Of a stretch of 64,000 bases of DNA, positions 32,370-45,000 are shown piece after piece (within the stretch, counting starts at the first letter, position 1; each line of letters begins with the position of its first letter). The notes below the pieces were generated by a model that searched no databases, was not told the DNA's origin, and was given only the letters and a program-made list of their open reading frames with translations. Made by a program: the position numbers and the translations under genes. Source of the stretch: Zopfochytrium polystomum (lineage: Eukaryota > Chytridiomycota > Chytridiomycetes > Chytridiales > Chytridiaceae); NCBI GenBank assembly GCA_025765615.1, contig JAIVFJ010000110.1, positions 153,224 to 217,223 on the forward strand, written 5' to 3'.

Positions 32370-33194
32370 TGTTAGATTTTGGGTTTTGCGGTAAGCAGTG
32401 TGCAGGACCAACACCTCACCTGTGGTGTATGGGAGCACCAACTGTGATGAGGATTTGGTGCATTTTTTGTCACCTGGTCTTTGTCACAATTTTGTTTAAA
32501 GCCAACAGCATACATTGTGCAACAGTCTCCCACCTCAGCTTCACCACAAGAGAGTGGTCCATCAGAGTAGTTCAGCACCACCACAAACAGCGGCTGTCAT
32601 TTCTTTCAGAATCAATCATGTACGGAAGAGAGGCTATGCCTGTGTGTGACATGCTCACTGTTGCAGTGTTCACAAAGAAGTAGAAGCGAGAGGGACCGTT
32701 TATTTGAGAAGAAGAAGAAACAGAAAGCCCTCCTGTAGCAGGTTGAGGGTGGAATCCAGAGAAAGGAACAAGAGTTGCTTGTGGTACAGCCACAGTTGCT
32801 GAGGCTGAAGCATGGTTTGGTTGAGCTGGTGTGAAGTGGTGCGCTTGGAGCCTGGCTGAGATGGCATTGGCTCGGCACATAGCAGTGCTCAGACTTGTGT
32901 GTGTGTGCGTTGGTGGCCAAGCTTGGAATCTCTGCACAGAACCCACACCAGTGCCCTCAACTCTTCCAAGACGTCAATGGATTGAGGTAGCCTTTGGCTC
33001 TGGCCTATGGGTGACTCCTGGCTTGCAGTGGAGTCCCTTTCCATGTGTTGAATGTGTGCCTTGTGGTAACCACACCAGTAGCGTGGCCTATCCCCACAAT
33101 GAGGGGAGCGAGAGTGGTTTTGGTTGTCGTGGGTGTTGTGTCCCCTGTTGTCATCGTTCCTGTAGTTGCTTCCTTGGCGATTGTTTCGTTCTAC
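32370..33194. other. Possible Copia 3' LTR start and unassigned sequence
   Basis: TGTTAGATTTTGGG follows the purine run of the preceding remnant. The minus strand is open at 32572-32946 with Ala/Pro/Ser-rich sequence and might be a decayed downstream part of the unidentified ORF at 33195-33842. No known domain is seen. Confidence 0.3.
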
Positions 33195-33842
33195 TCACTC
33201 AAGGTCATTGCGACCTCCTTGGATGTTGTCACTTTGGTGGCGTCTATCATCGCAGTCGTCATTGTTGTGACAGTGGTTGTTGCATATGTGACGCCAGTTG
33301 CGGTTGTTGCAGCAGTTCCTGCAGTCTTCCTCTTCATCTGCCTCAAGGGCAGTCAAGACAGCAGTAAGTACATCCATGATATTCTGTAGATTGTTGAAGC
33401 GGGTGTCATTGTTTCGAAGTGGTGCCACAAATGGTCCAAAACGACTATGAGCTGAGCCGTGTGTGAGGTCTGTGTGCAGTTTGCTCGCTTCGACAGCCAC
33501 AATTGGTCCAGCATTAGCTCGCTCAGCAGCAGACAGTACATAGAGATAGTTTGGTGAGAGTGTTTCACCAGCCTTTGGCTCTGGTGTTCTGTGCCCACCA
33601 TCTTGACAGTGCAGCCAGAAACGCCATCCGTCCCACTGATCCTTGGGTAGCTGTGTGATGTACGTATGGTAGGCTAACTCATTGCAGAAAGGTCTCTCAA
33701 GTGGGAATAGGTCCGTCTGCGTTAGGTCCTGAATTCCCTTTTCACCAGTAACCTTGATCTGAAGGTTGCTAATAAAGTCATTGAAATCTGTCAGTGTCTT
33801 GCAAGTGAACATGCCAACAAACAAGTTTAGGTTGGACGACAT
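33195..33842 (-). CDS. Unidentified 215-residue ORF in the repeat block
   Basis: The frame is open upstream to 34091, but an ATG at 33842 (MSSNLNLFVGMFTCKTLTDF) starts the part with protein-like composition. It continues through DLFPLERPFCNELAYHTYI, KDQWDGWRFWLHCQDGG and NYLYVLSAAERANAGPIVA. The end is acidic, then rich in Cys, Asn, His and Asp (EADEEEDCRNCCNNRNW..., HNNDDCDDRRHQS). I do not recognise the family. Position inside a transposon-rich block and the charged tail suggest a capsid-like (gag) or other mobile-element protein. It could also be a relic of a host gene. Confidence 0.4.
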   Translation of the reverse strand: MSSNLNLFVGMFTCKTLTDFNDFISNLQIKVTGEKGIQDLTQTDLFPLERPFCNELAYHTYITQLPKDQWDGWRFWLHCQDGGHRTPEPKAGETLSPNYLYVLSAAERANAGPIVAVEASKLHTDLTHGSAHSRFGPFVAPLRNNDTRFNNLQNIMDVLTAVLTALEADEEEDCRNCCNNRNWRHICNNHCHNNDDCDDRRHQSDNIQGGRNDLE

Positions 33843-34249
33843 TGTGTTGCGGGTAGTGATGATACTGTTGCAGGAGAAAACCAGTAGCTGGAAAATTTGG
33901 AGGAGTTGCTCGACAGTGCAGCAGTGACAAATAGTGACTCTAGGAGTTGTTTGATGCTGCACTTGATGGAGAAATGGTCCAGGATAGAAGATGTGTGTTG
34001 CACACAATGCTTGTTGCAAGCTGATTGATGGACAGAAATTTCTGAAGTCAGAATAGCAGGTTGGCACTGTTGAAGAGCAACTGTGCGCCAAATTTCAGGG
34101 CAATAATCGAAGCTTTGGTGGCGTTTTCCCTTGGGGAGTGTTGGAGAACAAAATAGAGAGAACTTGGAGCAATTTTTGGTGTGCTGCTGGGGTGACTTGT
34201 CACACAAGAAAGGACAAATATGGTGGTTGGAGGTAGTGGTAGTCCGACT

Positions 34250-34662
34250 TTCATAAAACTGCAAGGATCGGGACCCCTATTATTATTCCCGGTTCTTTAG
34301 TTTCCAAGGCGTTATCAAAGTGTATTTGCAGCTAACCTGTCTTTATTATTGGGCCTGCTTTTACCACTTTCGTCTTAACAGTTTCCATTGCGCCAGGGTT
34401 TTCTCAACATAATTTCTTTTTTGGTGACTAATGGAGACTGCCTGACCGCCTTCGAACGGGTGCCTGACAGGCCGTACCCCAAGCCCGCCTAATTTATTAT
34501 TTATTTTCGGCACTTGTACATACACACATAGGGTTGGGGGGAACTTAGAGCATTTGTGGTGGATGCTCCAAGTCAGGGGGGTTGACTTGTCAATTTTCTC
34601 TCTCTCTGTTTTTGGGCCATTTCTCTTTTTCCTTTTTTCTTCAATCTGATTTCTGTCCATTG
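34250..34662 (+). repeat. Interspersed repeat, second family (inverted copy at 51152-51562)
   Basis: About 410 bp match the reverse complement of 51152-51562 with scattered differences. Shared stretches include AGGGTTTTCTCAACATA, AACTTGACAAGTCAACC-like text around the CTGACTTGGAGCATCCACCA block (reverse strand) and GGCCATTTCTCTTTTTCC. No coding sequence seen. The family is unidentified. Confidence 0.75.
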
Positions 34663-36040
34663 GCACCAATACAGAGTCCCTTCAAATCCATCTGGCTTGC
34701 GACAGTGAGGGTAGCGAGAGGTGGTACACACCCAGGTGAGTCCATGGTCCCTTAGTGGGGCTCCTCTTAAGGGGCCGCGGGTGGGAAATGCAGCTGGCCC
34801 CACCACCGACTGTGTGACACTGCTGGCTCTGTGTTGGAGTGAGGATCATAAGCACTCGCCTGCTGCAATGACGGTGGTGGTGGTGGCGACGACAATGGTG
34901 TCGTCGTCCCCAACCTTCCCATCCCTGTGAGGGTGTTGGTGGCTGCGCTCTGTGCGGCCCCCAACACCTGAGAGTTCAATCTATGAGTGCCTGCCTTGGT
35001 CCTATTGCTGTGAGAGTGAGATGTGTGAGTACGAGTGCTATGCGATAAAGCCTGTTGGTCGAGTGATTGTGCCGACGCAGCCTGGTGGGGTGCGTGTATG
35101 ATCGCAGGTGTTTCTGTGTGGGAGTTCCCTGCTGGCGACCTTCCAACCCCAACATAGTTGACTCCCTTCTCTCTTCCCCCTGCCCGTCACTGGCGACAAC
35201 AAGGGCTCCTGCAGCACCATCTGCAACGAGGGGCGCTAGGTCGCGCCCTGTCTGTCCTGTCACTATTAACCGCTCTGTTGTATTATTTTATTTTTTTTAT
35301 TGTTCCAACGCTAGAGGGCCAGGCGCGAAGAGAAAGTGCCATCAGCGGTGGGTGAACCGTAGTTGACTTAGTCAAGGTATCACCTCAGTAAACCCACCCC
35401 ATGCACTTCGGACTTACAGGGAAAAGTGTCAAAACAAAGGAAAACTCTAATTGAAAAATAAGTAAAAATCATCAACAGAAAGAGAAAGAAAAGCCCTGTC
35501 TTCTCATACCACTCATATGAGGCATTACATCATGGTAGCTGGGCATCTGGACTTTGCACTTCACCCACAGAAGTGGTTCAGTCCTTAGTCATTCCAAAAG
35601 TGAGGGGCTCTTAGCTGGACATGGTGGACTTTGCAGTCCAACTGTCAGTGTGCCTCAAACTTGGCACCCCCCCCCCAATTGAAGGGAGCGCTCCAACCAC
35701 TGAGCAAGGGGGCCCTGTGCCAGCAGTTGAGCAAACACTGAGTCACTTGGTCTGCAGCTGCTGTGCAGAATAATAATAAGAGCACAAATAATAATAGTGG
35801 CAGGTGATGTTGGTGCAACAACTAGTGTCAGTCTGTGGCTTATGCAGACAACCAATAATAATAAAATAATAATAAATACAGCAGAGTCCAAGCTGAATGC
35901 GTGTATAACACGCTTTGAGACAGGTGGATAATCCTCACAATTATCAGTGAAAGTGGGTATACCCTCTTTTATTTGAGATCACAGGCTTGGCAGCCTGTCG
36001 TCCTCACATATTGGTTAAGGCAAGCTTGAATGGCTGCTCC
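34663..36040. other. Intergenic, mostly unassigned
   Basis: Only short ORFs without domains are present. It contains the tRNA-like element at 35651-35713 and an AT-rich AATAATA patch (35768-35880). Confidence 0.4.
35651..35713 (-). repeat. tRNA-like (SINE-head-like) sequence on the minus strand
   Basis: On the minus strand the D-arm folds as GCTC-AGTGGTTG-GAGC, a good A box. An anticodon-arm-like hairpin follows (CTCCC-TTCAATT-GGGGG) and then a GTGCC/GGCAC hairpin in the T-arm position. The third loop (AAGTTTGA) is not a proper T loop, and no acceptor stem pairs. It is therefore a degenerate tRNA or a SINE head, not a working tRNA gene. Confidence 0.35.
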
Positions 36041-36049
36041 TGAGACACT

Positions 36050-37190
36050 GGTGCTGTTGTATCAGCACGAGGTCGAGAAGTCAACCCAAAGAAGGCCAAA
36101 GCTGTTTTCAAGTGTGCTGTTCCCAAAACTGTCTCTGAATTGCGCAGTTTCATTGGTTTATCCCAGCAGTTCTGCATTTGGATATCTCACTTTTCTTAGA
36201 TCATTGAGCCTTTGACTCGACTTTTCCAGAAGGATTACCAGTGGTGCTGGGAAGCAGGACAGCAATTCGCTTTCGAGAAGGTGAAAAAGTTAGTGGTTAG
36301 TTTTCCCACTCTTCGGAGTCCAGATTGTTCAGACTTGGAAAATCGGCCTTTCATTCTCACCTGTGATGCAAGTTACTGAGCGCAAGGAGCTAGCTTTCTT
36401 TTCACAGGAGGATTTTCAGGGACGACGAAATGCTATTGCGTATTATTCTGGAACTCTGAATGGCTATGAGTTGAATTATCCCTCAGTCAAGCTTGAGTTC
36501 CTTGCAGTGGTACGGAACTTGAGATTTATTACTCGGTTGTAGGAGCCCCTTGCATCATTGTTGAGACAGATGTGACTGGTTTGAAGGGCTTGCTGAATAA
36601 CCCTCAGATTACCGACAGAACCATGCTTTGATGGCTTGCGTGTTACTACACCTTTCTCATTGAGCTTCGTGTTGTGAAGGGGAAGGAAAATGCATTGGCT
36701 GACGCTCTGTCGAGGATGAGGAACGACAACCAAGAGGATTGCGATTCCAACTGAGGATGTTGAAAAGATGATCGACTGAATGTTTAACACTAGCTACTGC
36801 GAGAGATTTGTTAAGGTCTCACCGATTCGAGCTGGACAATTGGAGGGAGACCTCTACTTCGCTGAGATTGCTGAGTTTCTTCATACCTCTGAAGTTCCTG
36901 CTTCGGTCAAGGAAAACGGAGGCGGGTGTTTCTTCGTGAGGCCCTCAAATATTTCCTTTGGATAGGTACCTCTTCCGTCGCCAACCTATGTGCCTCAGCG
37001 AGTGCTTGGAAATGATGAACAACGCCACCTCGCTATCGCTGAATGCCATGACGGAATCGGAGGAGGACATTTTTCTTTTGATGGGACTTACGCCAAAGTC
37101 TGCGAGAGATATTTCTGGAGGGCGATGACTCGTGATGTTCGCGAGTATGTTGAGACTTGTGTGGAATGCCAAGTGATGTCTCGTTGACGC
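36050..37190 (+). pseudogene. Decayed Gypsy Pol fragment (RT end, RNase H, integrase zinc finger)
   Basis: Recognisable pieces are the RT thumb (VPKTVSELRSFIGL, IEPLTRLFQKDYQW), an RNase H start (FILTCDASY), the RNase H end (VVKGKENALADALSRM) and the integrase HHCC finger (HLAIAECHDGIGGGHFSFDG, VETCVECQVMSR). Stops and shifts occur throughout (for example after HFS near 36198 and after DASY). It is unlike the Gypsy element at 5761 in sequence, so it belongs to a different, older family. Confidence 0.75.
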
Positions 37191-37926
37191 TTTGTTGATT
37201 CTGCCTTTCTGGTGCAAGCTCCTTCCTTGAGTACAATAGCCCTGAAGACCTTGCCCATCAGCGTGCACTTTTTCAGGTCGACCCCGCCAGGTTCCCCCTG
37301 TGCAGCTACTGTACAACTTCCATCTGGAAAGCCTTTGTATTTCATCTTGGAGGAACCTGATGCAACCCTTTTGTCCTTCCTCCTTCACCACCTGCTACTA
37401 CTCTGGACTTCTCTGACTCTACCAGTTCTGGTTCCCCACCTGTTTCATCCTCGCCCAGCGACTCTGACCTTGTTTACGCCTTTGACCACCACAGTCGACG
37501 AAGAAAAATCCACTCCCCTTCGACGCAGACTTCAAGTTCCATCTGCCGTGCTGGATCCTCGACGCAGGAAAAGAAAAAGATTGAGGTTGCTGGGCAGTCA
37601 CTTCCACCGCATTGTAGATTTGCCTCCTTACTGCCTCAAAAATCCCGCAGTCAGTCCAGGTAGCTCAGACAGAGAGAAAGTAGCGCACTGCGAACGCCTG
37701 GTTGCCCTACTGACTGCTGCAAGTTTGACAGGAGCGTCGAGAGAGTGTAAGGCTGAGCAGAACAAGACGAACCGAACGAAGGCGGGGTTCCCAGCGAGTG
37801 TGGTTCGAGCCTCTCAGATGCGTGGTTAGTGACAAGGCCTAAAGGATGCGGTCGCGAGTTTGTCGGCGCGATTATGGCGAGGGATAAGAGAGAGAGAGAG
37901 AGAGGGAGAGAGAGAGAGAGAGAGAG

Positions 37927-37964
<38 letters not shown>

Positions 37965-38711
37965 AGACAGACCAACTGGCGGGCCTGCCTGTCTCGGTCA
38001 TGCAGTGTCTGCGCGCGAGGGAGTGCCGGTGGCTCAGCCCACATGCTGGGTGACATGTCTGGCGGCCGCTTTGTGTTGTGTGTGTGCGTGTGTGGTGTCC
38101 TGCGCGACACACACCATGGCAAAAAAAAAATTAAAAAAAAAAAAAAATAATAAATAAATAATGAAAAAAAAAGAAACATGCGGCTCTCAAGACAAGAAAG
38201 AAAGAACGAATGCGAGAGCCGCTCGCGGCTCGACCTGAGGGAGAAGAAAAAAGTAAGAAAAAAGGAAGACGAAAAAAGGGAGACTGTGCTCAGCCCTGCA
38301 CTGAACTGAGCACTGGACGCAAGGGGACTAGACGGAGACAGAGAGATTGCGTGAGACAGAGAAAGAGACAGAGAGCGAAGATGCCCGGCCCGGGATTCAG
38401 CGGATTTGAAAGGGGCAGTGGCATGGGCAGCAGCAGGCGCAGCACAACCTGGCCTGTTTCTCTGTCTGTCTGTCTGTCAGTCTGGCTGTCCGTTTCCCTC
38501 GCTGTGTGTCTCTCCTCGCCTGTCTGCATTCTGTCAGAAGCAACCTCGAGCTGCAAGAGACTGAATGAGAGGGAGAGAGATAAAGAGAGAGAGAGAAACG
38601 GAACAGAGGAAACAAAAACCATTCATCAAGGCCGGCCTTCGACAAGCCGACCCCGCCCCCTTCACGAGACGAGACGAGACGAGACGAGCACGACGGCGGC
38701 AGGCGACGACA
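37191..38711. other. Intergenic region with purine, TG and CTGT simple repeats; possible upstream exon
   Basis: A 205-residue open frame (37212-37829) lacks domains; the overlapping frames are also open, so coding status is unclear. Simple repeats: (GA)n then (TG)n at 37889-37960, A-runs at 38119-38175 and CTGT units at 38460-38510. An ATG at 38381 opens a second frame that overlaps the gene below. Confidence 0.4.
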
Positions 38712-41413
38712 ATGCCCTTTCTCAAGCTGCAGCACGACCCCGACCACGGCTCTTCCCCGCGTCCACCACCCCTTCAACGCTGCCGCAAACGACAGGCAAA
38801 TCGATCAAGACGGATTGCCCTTGCCGTTGCTGTTGCCGCTGTTGTAGCCACAGCCGTTCCGCTTTTTTGGCTCCTTCCCTTTGCCGTCCCTGCAGTCTCC
38901 GGTAAAAGGCCCTCAAGCGACAGCAACGGCTTTCCTGCTATTCCCGTCGAAACAGTCGGGGACGGCGTGTACAAGCGCGGAAAGCCTCAAACGCGCTGGG
39001 ACATTTTAAAAAGCTCGGCCAAGAGCGTATGTCGTCGCGAAATATTGTTGTTGGGAGCGGATAACTCATGTTTCCAATCAAAAATTCAACCTCGATTCAA
39101 AGGTCGCTACGGGCGCAGCAAACGACGGCCTCGGTGTTGCCAATGGCCTGGCCGTGGGAGCGGTGGGAACGGCCGTGACTGCAGTCGCCGGAAGAACTGG
39201 TAATTTGAAGCAACAAATTTGCTTGGAAAAGAACCACGGCAACTCCCACTCACACTCTTTTTCATCCCTTCAAAGCTGGGACTGCAGCTAAAATCGGCAC
39301 TGGAGCCGCTCTCGGTGCAGTAGAAGAGGCTGGAAAAGCCCTGGAAAAGAAAAATTCTTTCAAAAGTGAGGATTCTCTCCATCGAGAGCCATGCACATAC
39401 ATGTACCTAACTGTCTGCATGCCTTTGAACAGCTGTGGAGAAGAAGGCGTTGGGCGGGGCACTAGCTGGTGGCGCTGGAACGCTAGGAGATTCTATGAGT
39501 TGAGTTTGAGGACTGCCACTATCTGCACTATTCTGACCCAGTTCCCAGACAGCGTCAAGTTCCCGCTTGTGTCGATTGGCAACAGCCTCACAAGCGGAAA
39601 ATCCGGCACAGGTCCTGCGATAGAAATCTCTCCCTCCCTCTCTCTCGCTCACTCTCTTTCACCCTTTTCTTTAACCAGATGCTCTCATTGCTGGTGCCGA
39701 CGCCCTTTCCGGCACCGGTGCCAGGACCGGCTGGAAAACGAACCCGAAAGGTTTGTAGGGCGGCTAGAAAGCCTCTTGCTCATTCGCATTCCATATCAGC
39801 ACCAAAATTGACACCAAAGAAGGCAGCGGGTAAAATTGTGAGTGAATATCACCCTTTCTTTTTCAACCACTTTCGCACAACTTGTACTGGTGTTGTTGGG
39901 GTTTGCTATTCACCTCCACGAGCTTCTAGATTATAATATTGACTCCACCCCGGCATCGTACCACCTTAACCACATAAGGCTGAAGCTGCTGCTGAGGGAA
40001 TTGCGAACAAGGTCGTACCGATTGCTGCAGCAGGTGTCACAACCGCCGTTGCCGGCCCAGTTGGTGCGGCCTCTTCAGTTTTTGCTGTTTTCAGTCTTCA
40101 TTATTGTTCTTTGCTGATAAACTTTGTTCTGTGAAATCAGCCGGCGCTGCTGCTGGGGTCGGAACTGCCGCCGCGATGGGATTTGCTGAGGGAGTCGGCC
40201 ACGGCATAAAAAACCACGAAAAACCTAAGCGTAAGAGGAGCACCTTTTCATTGAGCAAGACTCAAAATTTCTGCCGAAAACTGAAGTTTAATTTCAATCC
40301 TTAACCAGAGGTACTCAAGGACGGCGTTGGTCGGATGGGTGAAGTGGCCGTGAACGCAATTCCCGGTGGAGGTAGGCGATAATTCACCTTTCATCTGTCA
40401 TCGTTCAGCACACGGCATCTCCGCCCTGAAATCGTCACTGGATCATGTGCATTTTATTCTGCTTACCCCTTTCTTTCAAACAAAAATGCGCAACACAGCT
40501 ATTGCTAAAGCCGGCGTGGCAGCAGCCTCAAAGGATGCCAAGAACGGGTTGCCAGTTGGTCGTGAGTAACTCTCATTCTTTCATCTGTTCGAATACGTCA
40601 ACTTGGCTGTCGCGGTGGAATCTAAGCGGCACTCAGATTTCCACTTGAAAGCATAAGCATTAGCTTTTTTCCTGCTTTCCTCCTGTTCCTAATCCTTTTG
40701 CTGGCAAACGTACACACACAAACACACGCACATTTTTGCAGGTATCATTGAGCACGGAGCGTCCGCCGCGGCCGGCGCAGCTGTAGGTCAAATGGCGACA
40801 ACAGCAGGCGCACCAGGTACAGCGATAAGGCGCAGAAACAGCGTCGGCGTATTTCTAACTAACAGACCTCTCCAACCACACCTTCCGACCCACCCATCTT
40901 TACTCCTGCGCCCGTTCCACTTTTAAAAAAGCCGCTTTGAAAGCACCCATTGCCAACGCGGTGTCCGGCACAATCAACGGTGCAGTCGACACGATTGCCG
41001 GTCCACCTCCGCTCGGCAAAGCCGGCAAAAAGCTGCAGCAAGCGGCCAAAAAGGCGGGTAAGGCGGCCTTGGCGGTCGGGGAGATGAAGGGCAAAGTGAC
41101 GGCTGCCCGTATCGACAAGGGACGGGCCAATGCCGGGGCCGCCAAGGAACTCGCCAAGGCGGAGGCAGCCGCCAAGAAGGAGGCCGCGCTTTCTCGCAGC
41201 GCCGCAAGCCTGACGGGAGCAAAGGCTAGGGCAGCCGCTGAAAAAAATGGAGCCCGAACGAAGGCGGGCCTAGGCACATCCAGTGCCGCCGCCTCTGGGA
41301 CGGGGTTGAAGTCCCAGACAAAACGTGCTAAAGATACCCACGCCAGTGCGCCTTCGGCTGGAACGAGCAAGGCACAGCCGAAGGCGGGGAAGCCACCGAA
41401 GAGCAAAAAGTGA
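38712..41413 (+). CDS. Membrane-anchored Ala/Gly-rich (glycine-zipper-like) protein built from 12 exons
   Basis: Model: 38712-39026, 39103-39199, 39276-39365, 39433-39498, 39679-39750, 39800-39829, 39986-40063, 40141-40230, 40309-40371, 40499-40561, 40742-40816, 40932-41413; 506 residues with no stop. The first intron is phase 0 and every later one phase 1. The N-terminus is basic, then has one hydrophobic span (IALAVAVAAVVATAVPLFWL), so a signal anchor is likely. Each small exon encodes 10-30 residues rich in Ala and Gly with GxxxG-type spacing (NGLAVGAVGTAVTAVAG, KIGTGAALGAVEEAGKAL, ALGGALAGGAGTLG, AGAAAGVGTAAAMGF). The last exon is a long Ala/Lys coiled segment ending GKPPKSKK. The donor at 40064 (GTGCGG) and the start are the weakest calls. 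The family is not recognised. Confidence 0.65.
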
Positions 41414-42000
41414 AAGCGATAAAACCTGCCCTGGTGTGCAACACCTACTGTTTCCACTCCTGCTCTTCTTTTCGGCTTCACTTTTACGGTTTTTTCCCCA
41501 CTTGGTGGTTGTTTTTTTGGTTGTCATGTCTTCGGAGTTCAAATTTCACCATTAAATTGAACTCCAAATTCCCAGAAGATGAAGCTCTTACACGTACACG
41601 GCACGACTTTCTTCTTTTCCAAGTACCGCTAAACCTGACAGATGCACTGATCCGGCTGAATGCGTAGGCGCCAACTGAACTTTTTTGTAGAACGTATCCA
41701 TTTCTTCCAGCGCGTTCCGTCCACAAAACGGCACCTCTACGTGCAATGAAATGGCATTCATGTCCACTTCTTTTGATTCCTTTACCCCCTAAAGCCCAAC
41801 CTCTCCTTCCAGTACTTCCCAAGGTGGGAATCTACAATATGACGGAGGGTACAGCAGACTTGTAATAAGTTATATGTTCTGAGAAGAAAAAAATATGCGT
41901 TGGTCAACGTGGGTGACTGGCTGTTGTTGGGAAGGAACTTTGACTTCGCGAACCAGGAGCAACGGATGGGTGAAAAAGTGGGTCCACCACCGCCCGCTTT
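41414..42000. other. Intergenic region between convergent genes
   Basis: 587 bp lie between the stop of the plus-strand Ala/Gly-rich gene and the stop of the minus-strand DUF726 gene. T-rich, with no gene or repeat recognised; it must hold both 3' UTRs. Confidence 0.6.
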
Positions 42001-45000
42001 TCAGGGAAGGGAGCCTGTCGAAATTCGCCTCGACCCATTTGCATTCTCGTCCCCAAACAGCAGCGACACCTGCGATGGCACCCTTCCATAGCCAAATCCC
42101 GTTCCGCCGGCTCCACCGCCTGTTCCACGAACACCGGCGACGATGCGGCTCGCAACACCAACCACTACAGGGCGAGAGTGAGTATCAGTGCTAGACGAGT
42201 TCGGCTGCGACTTGGGTCGCAGTCCAAAGATGCGACTCCAACGGTCCACTGGCCGATCGGAGCTTGCAGTGTGGGACTTGCTGCTCAAGACGTCGACTGA
42301 CCGTGGCGAGCTTGCCATAACCGCGGGGATGCGGTTGGAGGTTTCTGTCGCGAGGCCACGCGCCGCTCGCTGAGCGGACCACGGTGTTGCCGCGCTCGCT
42401 GCGCGCTCCGGTCGCTTCGGCGACTCTTTGGTGTCGATAACCAGTATCGGCATTGTGCACGCAAGTTCGCGTACCTGAAGTACTTCTCCCTCGCCGGCAA
42501 TTTCTCGCGAAAGGTCGGACACGCTCGGAGGGCACGTGGCTGCGGCTCCTTCATCAGCAAACTTAACTCGCGTCCGACTTGTGTCAGTCTTTGACGTCAC
42601 TGTAGGAGGTTCCTCTGAAAACGATGTTGAGATTATGAGCGGAGGCATCGTGGATGAAAGCTCTCGTGGACCCTCCCACTCTGAGATGTCATCTTGTAAT
42701 TTCATTTCGTCATCATCGCCGTTCTTGGCTGCTTCAGCCGTCGCAATATTCTTAGTTCCGTTCGCAGTGCCGGTCGGTTTGCTAGGCTTTGGTCGAAACC
42801 AGCTTGCAACCGCACCGGACCAGCTGGCTCGCCTTTGCTGCTTGGATGCGCTGCTGTCGCTGGCCGGGGCCTCCTCCTCATCGTCTTCCTCCTCGTCCAA
42901 GTTGTCGGAATCAACCTCGACCCCAAACGCTTTCATAACCCAGGGCATTTTCCTGCGATACTCTAGGTGGCTCTTGACCCCAGCGTCCAAGCACACATTC
43001 TCAACCCCGACTCCGCCTTCCACCGCGGTCATTCCCGCCACCCCAACTCTCTTGTCGTTACCGCGCCTTGCTCCACAAAGCCCGGCGAGGACCCAGTCCC
43101 AGCTGAGGTAACCGTTGACGAGTCGACCGGCGACAACTGATCTCACAAGCTCCCATTCTTTGTGCGACGCTTCCACCGGTGCACCTGCGAGGAAGACGTC
43201 TTGGACCAGACCGAATCCGTTCTCTGAGCTGTTGCCAAGCTCGAGAAGGCAGAAAAAGATGACACGAGCACCGAGAGAGAATCCAGCTAGAGAGACTGGT
43301 CGCGATTGAACGGCAGATTGAGCAATGAGTGTGTCTGCCAGAAGCTGAGAATGAACGGGAAAAATCTGCGCATGAGAGACAGCGATAGGGGGAATGCAAC
43401 AGAGGAGCGGAATTCGACGAACAGCTGCCCACTCACCCTTCCTACGCGCTTTGCCCTGGCCATTCCGTTCGCCCAAGGATTGTCCACCAAGTAATTCAGC
43501 TTCATCATCAGCATTGGCGCCGCCAAGCCTGCCATGACCGTTGCGGCTGCGACCCCAAGCGCGCCAACTCCAACCGCTGCGCCAGCGGTCGCCGCTACAG
43601 TCCCGGCGGTTGCACCAGCCCCGGCGCCAGCCGCACCAGTTGCTGCAGGTACGGCCATCAGAGCACTCTGCACGCCTTGCTGAACCACCAACCCGGCGAC
43701 CTCCGCCGCCAGAAGCCGCAGTACCGCACCGAGCTCTCGCAGCGTTTGCGACTCCCACAGCAGTACGTGGTGCTGCGTGTGCCGCGTCACTCCCAGCGTC
43801 GAGAACGGGAGTGCGTGGTCCGCGTGGAGCTGAGCGGCTGCTGGGACTGCGGGGTGCGACCGTGCTGGCGGAAGCCAACCAGCCACAGTTACGAGGATCG
43901 ACAAATGGGGTGGTTGCGATAATGAGGACGTCGGCGGCCGCGATTGTTGCGGTTGTGGTGGCGCTGTTTCGTCGGTTGCGGCAGTCGAGGTCACTCTGGG
44001 TCGATCGAGAGTGTCTGTACAATGTGCGTCGAGATCGCCGCACGGATCCAGAGACTCCATCTCAATATGTATCAGACACCTTCCTCGGTTGACTGCCCCG
44101 CCGGCCTCTTCATCTTCCTCGTCCTCCTCGTACTCCTCCTCCCCGTCGTCGCCATTTTCTTTCCTCGCACGGCCTTTGCCGTTCCGGCCAACGTCGGAAG
44201 ACGTCAAGCCGTCTGTCGACCACGGGTTCTCGGCAGGGTAAGGCTCCACACTGTTTGCGTCGCTGCCGCCGTCTTCGCTACCATGCCCGCTGCCCCACCC
44301 GCCGTCTGATTCGCGCTCCCAGAGTATTGCAGCACCATAGTCAGCAGTGCCCGGCGAAGAGATTGGCGCGGCAGGCGGGGAAGAAATGGTGGCATCGCCC
44401 TCGACATTGGTCTGCAGCGTCACAGACGAGTCTTCTGTCTCGAGCTGCGGTTGCACCTTGGGAGAGGCAGGTGCAGCTGCACAATCAAAGTCCCGGCTGC
44501 CCGGCAGTGTCAGAGATAATCTCCGTCGCTCTGACAGAGGCGACGATGGCCTCCACGTGCCGTCGCCGGTCGGCCTCCTCTCGGTGGTTCCGGGACAGCC
44601 TACTGCGGCCTTCTTTAGGGATTTAGACGCATCCTTGACTCTCTTTTTGCGCCGTCGCTCCTCCTTTTCAATAAATCGGCGCGCCTCGATAGCGGCGATA
44701 GCATCTTCGGCGGTGACAAATGAAAAGTCGGTCACGCCGCGCGTGCGCTTGAGCATCTTGTATCCCGTCAGGCTGCCTCCCGTGACCGCACCGCCCGTTG
44801 CAATGAGAGCAACGCCAGTAGTGCCGCTGACGACCGTAGAGGCAAAAGCTGTCCCTGCTGCCGCTGCGGTAAGGCCACTTAGAATGAGTGGGGCCGCGAG
44901 GCCTGCTGTTATTCCAATAACGGCACCTCCAGCTTCGGGATGGAGCGGAAGATCATAAATTAACAGCTGATCGAGTTAACTCAACTGTGCTGAAAAGCCA

